Translations under genes and position numbers: made by a program | The notes under the pieces: model-generated | Told to the model about the DNA's origin: nothing | Seen by the model: the letters and a program-made list of their open reading frames with translations, nothing else | Databases searched by the model: none | Assembly (NCBI RefSeq): GCF_022811525.1 | Contig: NZ_CP063982.1 | Coordinates: 2,294,001-2,358,000, forward strand | Direction: 5' to 3' | Origin: Orrella daihaiensis | GTDB taxonomy: Bacteria; Pseudomonadota; Gammaproteobacteria; Burkholderiales; Burkholderiaceae_B | DNA length: 64,000 nt | Part shown: piece after piece, positions 60,633 through 64,000 of the stretch | Numbering within the stretch: the stretch's first letter is position 1 | How the letters are laid out: every line of letters begins with the position of its first letter

Positions 60633-61208
60633 ATGAAAACGCCCCAAACATCCATCGCGTGCTTTAGTATCCCAGAGCTTGCCGCTTTGCCCGATGACAT
60701 TTCTGAACGCCTGCGGACCATCGAACAAAAGGCGGGTTTCATTCCAAATGTCATGCGCGTTCTAGCTAGACGCCCTGCTGAATTTCGAGCATTCATGGCC
60801 TACCACGATGCGTTGATGGAGGGTGATAGCGGCCTGACCAAAGCCGAGCGCGAGATGATCGTAGTGGCCACTTCAGGAGCTAACCACTGTCAATACTGCG
60901 TGGTCGCGCATGGCGCTATCTTACGCATCCGCGCAAAAAACCCTCTGATTGCCGATCAAGTCGCTACGAACTATCGCCAGGCTGACATCACACCGCGCGA
61001 GAGAGCAATCCTGGATTACGCGATGAAAGTATCGCGTCAATCATCTGAGGTCACCGAGGCAGATCGTGATACCGCAAAACAGGCTGGCCTCTCCGATGAA
61101 GACTTGTGGGATATTGCCAGCATCAGCGCTTTCTTTGCGATGAGTAACAGGCTGGCAAGCGCTTCAGAAATGCGTCCGAACGAAGAGTTCTATTCAATGG
61201 GACGCTAA
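60633..61208 (+). CDS. peroxidase-related AhpD/CMD family protein
   Basis: Carboxymuconolactone decarboxylase/AhpD-fold protein of 191 residues. The redox motif CxxC followed by His is in GANHCQYCVVAHGAILRIRA, consistent with a peroxidase-related enzyme reduced by a thiol donor. ATG 60633 (MKTPQTSIACFSIPELAALP) has GAGG 8 bp upstream; the frame is open back to 60261, but that stretch is antisense to azlC and has no family features. A bidirectional terminator follows. Confidence 0.92.
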   Translation: MKTPQTSIACFSIPELAALPDDISERLRTIEQKAGFIPNVMRVLARRPAEFRAFMAYHDALMEGDSGLTKAEREMIVVATSGANHCQYCVVAHGAILRIRAKNPLIADQVATNYRQADITPRERAILDYAMKVSRQSSEVTEADRDTAKQAGLSDEDLWDIASISAFFAMSNRLASASEMRPNEEFYSMGR

Positions 61209-61229
61209 ATCGTACAACCTATAAAACTA

Positions 61230-61255
61230 AAAGGGCGCTATCAGCGCCCTTTTTT
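61230..61255. terminator. bidirectional intrinsic terminator
   Basis: AAGGGCGC (61231-61238), loop TATCA, GCGCCCTT (61244-61251), then a run of T. The reverse strand gives the same stem followed by TTTTAG. It lies between the convergent AhpD-like and parvulin genes and can serve both. Confidence 0.9.
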
Positions 61256-61297
61256 ACCCTAAGCAATCAAGAATGGATTCAATCGTGCCGGGAATCT

Positions 61298-62128
61298 CTA
61301 CCGAACAATCTTCGCCTTCTCTTGCAAAGACTGGATATAGTTCGATAGCTGCTGCTGGGCAGCGGCTTGACGCAATTGATTCTCGATCTCGCCAATGGCT
61401 GGTGGAGTGTAATCACGAATATCGTCAACACGCACGACGTTCCAGCCCATGCGCGTTTGCAAAGGCGCAGCAGTTATTTGCCCCTTGCCAAGATTAACCA
61501 CCACATTACCAACGGCTGGCACCATTTGTTGTGGCAGCAGCCACTCTAGCGCACCTTGCTGATCTTTGCTTGGATCCGTCGATTCAGCGGCCGCGATATC
61601 AGCAAATAGCTTGGCCGGGTTCTTATCTTTATTCAACGCGGCAATGATCTGACGGGCTCGCTCCTGGGTTGGCACGACAATCAGACTCAACTTGTACTGC
61701 TTCTGACCTTTGACCTCATCTAAGAACTCTTGATATTCGGCCTTGATCTGGTCTTGGGTAACTGGGTTGTTGGCTGCATAGTGATTTAGCAGCAAATTCG
61801 CCAAAAAGTTTTGTTCCATTTGCTGCCATTGGGCCTGAGCATCAGCGCTTTGCTCGAGTTTGAGCTTTTGTGCTTCCTGAGCTAGCACCTCCCGACCAAT
61901 AAGCTCGTTCTGCAGCGCCTGACGCAGCTGTGGCGTATCGGCCTGACCCCGGGCGACGTTAGCGCGTACGTTGACATCAAGCAGCGCGTCACTTAGCGGC
62001 TGGCCGTTGACCGTGGCAAATGTGCCCGATGGCAAGCCTTGTGCCATCACGCCAGTGCTCGCCAGCATCACAACAGTCAGACAAGCCGTATGAAAGACAG
62101 TTTTACCTAACCGATTGAATTGAATCAT
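61298..62128 (-). CDS. periplasmic parvulin-type peptidyl-prolyl isomerase
   Basis: Second SurA/PrsA-type foldase of the window, 276 residues. It has a signal peptide (TACLTVVMLASTGVMAQG), a SurA_N-like helical region (VNVRANVARGQADTPQLRQA) and a single parvulin domain (YKLSLIVVPTQERARQIIAA with QGALEWLLPQQMVPAVGNVV). It is shorter than SurA at 43552 and not in an LPS operon. ATG 62128 follows GAGGATGTGAAAC. Confidence 0.93.
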   Translation of the reverse strand: MIQFNRLGKTVFHTACLTVVMLASTGVMAQGLPSGTFATVNGQPLSDALLDVNVRANVARGQADTPQLRQALQNELIGREVLAQEAQKLKLEQSADAQAQWQQMEQNFLANLLLNHYAANNPVTQDQIKAEYQEFLDEVKGQKQYKLSLIVVPTQERARQIIAALNKDKNPAKLFADIAAAESTDPSKDQQGALEWLLPQQMVPAVGNVVVNLGKGQITAAPLQTRMGWNVVRVDDIRDYTPPAIGEIENQLRQAAAQQQLSNYIQSLQEKAKIVR

Positions 62129-62432
62129 GTTTCACATCCTCGGTGAAAAATACCAGAGCCAGAGATTAGCATTATGTGACCCAAAGAAATACTCTCTTTC
62201 CCTCATCTCTCATGGGTTTTAACGAGGGGCAAAGGTTAGCGAAACTTGGGGATCGGCCAATTTGTCCGCCGCTAGTACAACCAGCCATATCAACCTGATA
62301 ATGGCAGCGATCCGGCACCGGACTGTTGATAGCTTAACTAACACCACAACAGTGCTAACTCAGGCTAAATAATTTTTTACCTTGGGGCTTCCTGCTGGCC
62401 GTTTTAATCCAATTCGCCTATAAAATGCCGTC
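62129..62432. other. 304-bp divergent intergenic region
   Basis: Gap between the parvulin gene (minus) and the RfaH-type gene (plus). No ORF with a Shine-Dalgarno and no RNA gene was seen. TATAAA at 62419-62424 ends 8 bp before the RfaH ATG and could be a -10 giving a nearly leaderless message, but its -35 region is weak. An AT-rich stretch lies at 62366-62380. Confidence 0.4.
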
Positions 62433-62930
62433 ATGCAATGGTTTGTTGTTCACACTAAGCCCAAACAGGAAACCCGAGCGCTCACAAATCTCGAGCGCCA
62501 GGGCTATGACTGCTTCTTACCGACAATTCCTAAAAAGCGCGTCAAGGGCAAGTCTTTCGAGATGGTGAGAGAACCTCTATTCTCGCGTTATCTGTTTATC
62601 GAACTTGATACTACCCTTTCAGGCAGAAGCTGGGCCCCAATACGTTCTACCTTGGGTGTTAGTAAATTGGTCGCATTCAGTTCAGAACCAGCGCGAGTCA
62701 GCCCAGAACTCATCCAATTGCTCAGGGACCAAGAGGCCGCGCTCGCGGAGTCACCACTTGTCCAGTACCAAACTGGCGACATTGTGCGCATCAAAAATGG
62801 GCCTTTCAAGGGACTGGAGGCCGTTTACCAAATGGATGATGGTGAAAGCCGAGCTATGGTGCTAATCGAATTGCTGCACAAACCCACGCGTCTGGGGGTT
62901 GAAGTTGGCGATTTGCTTAAGGTTAGCTAA
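62433..62930 (+). CDS. rfaH: RfaH-type NusG paralogue, transcription antitermination factor
   Basis: Specialised NusG-like elongation factor of 165 residues. The NGN domain opens MQWFVVHTKPKQETRALTNL and includes EPLFSRYLFIELD. The C-terminal KOW domain has GDIVRIKNGPFKGLEAVYQM. RfaH proteins bind RNA polymerase paused at an ops element and suppress termination in long surface-polysaccharide or toxin operons. It stands alone here with no operon it could act on in the window. No Shine-Dalgarno precedes the ATG. Confidence 0.88.
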   Translation: MQWFVVHTKPKQETRALTNLERQGYDCFLPTIPKKRVKGKSFEMVREPLFSRYLFIELDTTLSGRSWAPIRSTLGVSKLVAFSSEPARVSPELIQLLRDQEAALAESPLVQYQTGDIVRIKNGPFKGLEAVYQMDDGESRAMVLIELLHKPTRLGVEVGDLLKVS

Positions 62931-63052
62931 ATAGCCCAAATTTCCCGCTAACCTACAAACTCAACCGATCAAGTCAGGCGCTAGCCTCGTCATCAACATC
63001 CCACAACAGAACCTGTCAAGCGGTAACGCTAGCTTGCGTGTTCCGTCAAACG

Positions 63053-63391
63053 TTAAGCCGCGAATTCGTCAAAGGCAATCTGCGCTTCAGCAGCTGTCAT
63101 GACAGATGGCCCACCACCCATATAGATTGCGACTTGCAACATTTCATTGAACTCTTCCTGAGTCACACCCATTTTGCGGCATGCCTGCGCATGGAAAGCA
63201 AGACAACCTTGGCAGCGCATCGCTATCGCAATAGCCATGGCCATGAGCTCTTTGTTTTTAGCAGTCAGTGCCCCATCGGCATGCGTTGCACCGGCCATCT
63301 GTGAGAAGCCCTTCATGGTCTCCGGGATGTGAGTACGAAAGGTTTTAAGCTTGGCACCGATATGTGAGGCCAGGGTTTTATAGTCGGTCAT
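63053..63391 (-). CDS. AhpD-like carboxymuconolactone decarboxylase family protein
   Basis: Small CMD-family protein of 112 residues. The redox motif is CQGCLAFHAQACRKMGVTQE (CxxC plus His), then AIYMGGGPSVMTAAEAQIAF. These proteins usually form oligomers with peroxidase-like thiol chemistry. ATG 63391 follows GGAGTCCCATA. It lies 69 bp after the MFS gene end on the same strand. Confidence 0.93.
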   Translation of the reverse strand: MTDYKTLASHIGAKLKTFRTHIPETMKGFSQMAGATHADGALTAKNKELMAMAIAIAMRCQGCLAFHAQACRKMGVTQEEFNEMLQVAIYMGGGPSVMTAAEAQIAFDEFAA

Positions 63392-63460
63392 TATGGGACT
63401 CCAAAAAGGTTCTTGAGCCCCTGTTATAGATTGTTACTGTGAATGCCTGCCTGATACAGA

Positions 63461-64000
63461 TCAATTTTTTTGTTGCGCCACCGTTTTCCCGCGCAGCATG
63501 TTGATCGGCAACAACAACAACAAGCCCATCAAAAAGAACAGAGCAGTTGCCGCCATCGCTAGGCGCTGGTTGCCAAGGCTGGCCCATGTCAAGAGCCCAT
63601 AAACTAACGGACCCAAAATGCTTGCCAGGCGAGTGGCTAATGTCCATAACCCATAAAACTCACCCAAACGACTCGCCGGTGCGAGCAACCCAACCATCGC
63701 GCGACCGACTGATTGGCTGGCACCCATACAAAGACCTGCAATCACCCCTGCCACCCAAAAACCACCCTTCGTTGTGACTGAAGCAGCAATTAAGCAGGTG
63801 GCGACCCATCCCAAGAGCGTGAATGCAAGTGCAAGCCGATGACCAAACCAGTCTTGAGCATAGCCCAAGGTCAGCGCACCAACCACCGCAGCAATATTTA
63901 GAACAAAAATCAAGATCATGATCTCGCTTTCACTGAAACCAATCACTTGCTGTGCGTAAATAGCTGCCAGCGCAATCGCTACTGCAACGCCAGCCATATA
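63461..64000 (-). CDS. MFS transporter, UMF1 type (partial, N-terminus beyond window)
   Basis: C-terminal part of a major facilitator with about six hydrophobic spans in view. The style (AAIYAQQVIGFSESEIMILI, GYAQDWFGHRLALAFTLLG, LCMGASQSVGRAMVGLLAPA) fits the UMF1/Atg22-like permease group, where ASRLGEFYGLW is conserved. The frame is open to the window edge, so the start is not seen. Stop at 63461. The substrate is not known. Confidence 0.88.
   Translation of the reverse strand, partial: YMAGVAVAIALAAIYAQQVIGFSESEIMILIFVLNIAAVVGALTLGYAQDWFGHRLALAFTLLGWVATCLIAASVTTKGGFWVAGVIAGLCMGASQSVGRAMVGLLAPASRLGEFYGLWTLATRLASILGPLVYGLLTWASLGNQRLAMAATALFFLMGLLLLLPINMLRGKTVAQQKN

Noticed and set aside
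63020..63032. GCGGTAACGCTAG downstream of the RfaH-type gene, similar to an ops element
   Set aside because: The match to GGCGGTAGCGT is partial, and no plus-strand operon follows within the window; the next genes run on the opposite strand.
1..64000. CRISPR arrays, transposons, prophage, toxin-antitoxin or defence genes
   Set aside because: No direct-repeat arrays, transposase or phage motifs, or defence signatures were seen; gene content is core or metabolic throughout.

Overview
The window reads as a chromosomal segment of a Gram-negative betaproteobacterium, most likely Burkholderiales and close to the Alcaligenaceae. This rests on gene content and order: 4.5S RNA-dnaX-ybaB-recR, tsaE-amidase-mutL-miaA, purM/hda-HAD-pcnB-folK, glyQ-glyS-gmhB-plsC, lptD-surA-rsmA divergent from amgK-murU, and an AddAB-like helicase/nuclease pair in place of RecBCD. 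Base composition is even and moderate, and genes are packed with many ATGA, TGATG and GTGA overlaps. I saw no insertion sequence, prophage, CRISPR array or rRNA operon. The genus cannot be fixed from the sequence alone.

Layout. 1-1091 is the start of carA, cut at the window edge. 1141-3847 holds transaldolase, an atypical crotonase and a 3-hydroxyisobutyrate dehydrogenase. 3887-12873 (minus) is a replication and repair block: recR, ybaB, dnaX with a nine-A slippage site, the 4.5S RNA, the two-gene helicase/nuclease, and an unrecognised 57-residue membrane protein. 12894-16288 holds an MFS permease, tRNA-Arg(CCU), xerD and an AEC transporter. 16333-25430 is housekeeping: tsaE, amidase, mutL, miaA, purM, hda, a HAD phosphatase, pcnB and folK. 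25427-32187 is a divergent acyl-CoA locus with two class III CoA-transferases, a hydratase, two acyl-CoA dehydrogenases and an SDR. A class I fumarase and a classical enoyl-CoA hydratase follow (32289-34642).

34826-42816 (plus) contains glyQS, gmhB, plsC, a zinc peptidase, gloA, a fused SpmA/SpmB-type membrane protein and glycerate kinase. 42758-49205 is envelope biogenesis: rsmA, surA and lptD facing the muropeptide-recycling genes amgK and murU. 50087-52577 is a small catabolic operon (SDR, RraA-like aldolase, divergent DHDPS-family protein). 52623-59492 has a renalase-like flavoprotein, an RND efflux pair and three small genes. 59489-64000 has azlCD, two AhpD-like proteins, a parvulin, an RfaH-type NusG paralogue and the end of an MFS permease.

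Most of the window is conserved core genome. The strongest non-routine signal is the A9 run in dnaX: both shifted frames stop within five codons, giving a predicted short (gamma-like) subunit of 376-379 residues. Other points of interest are the acyl-CoA locus, whose CoA-transferase and hydratase suggest C5-dicarboxyl-CoA chemistry, a DHDPS-family enzyme without the expected catalytic residues, a hairpin over the mutL translation start, and the new 57-residue membrane ORF.
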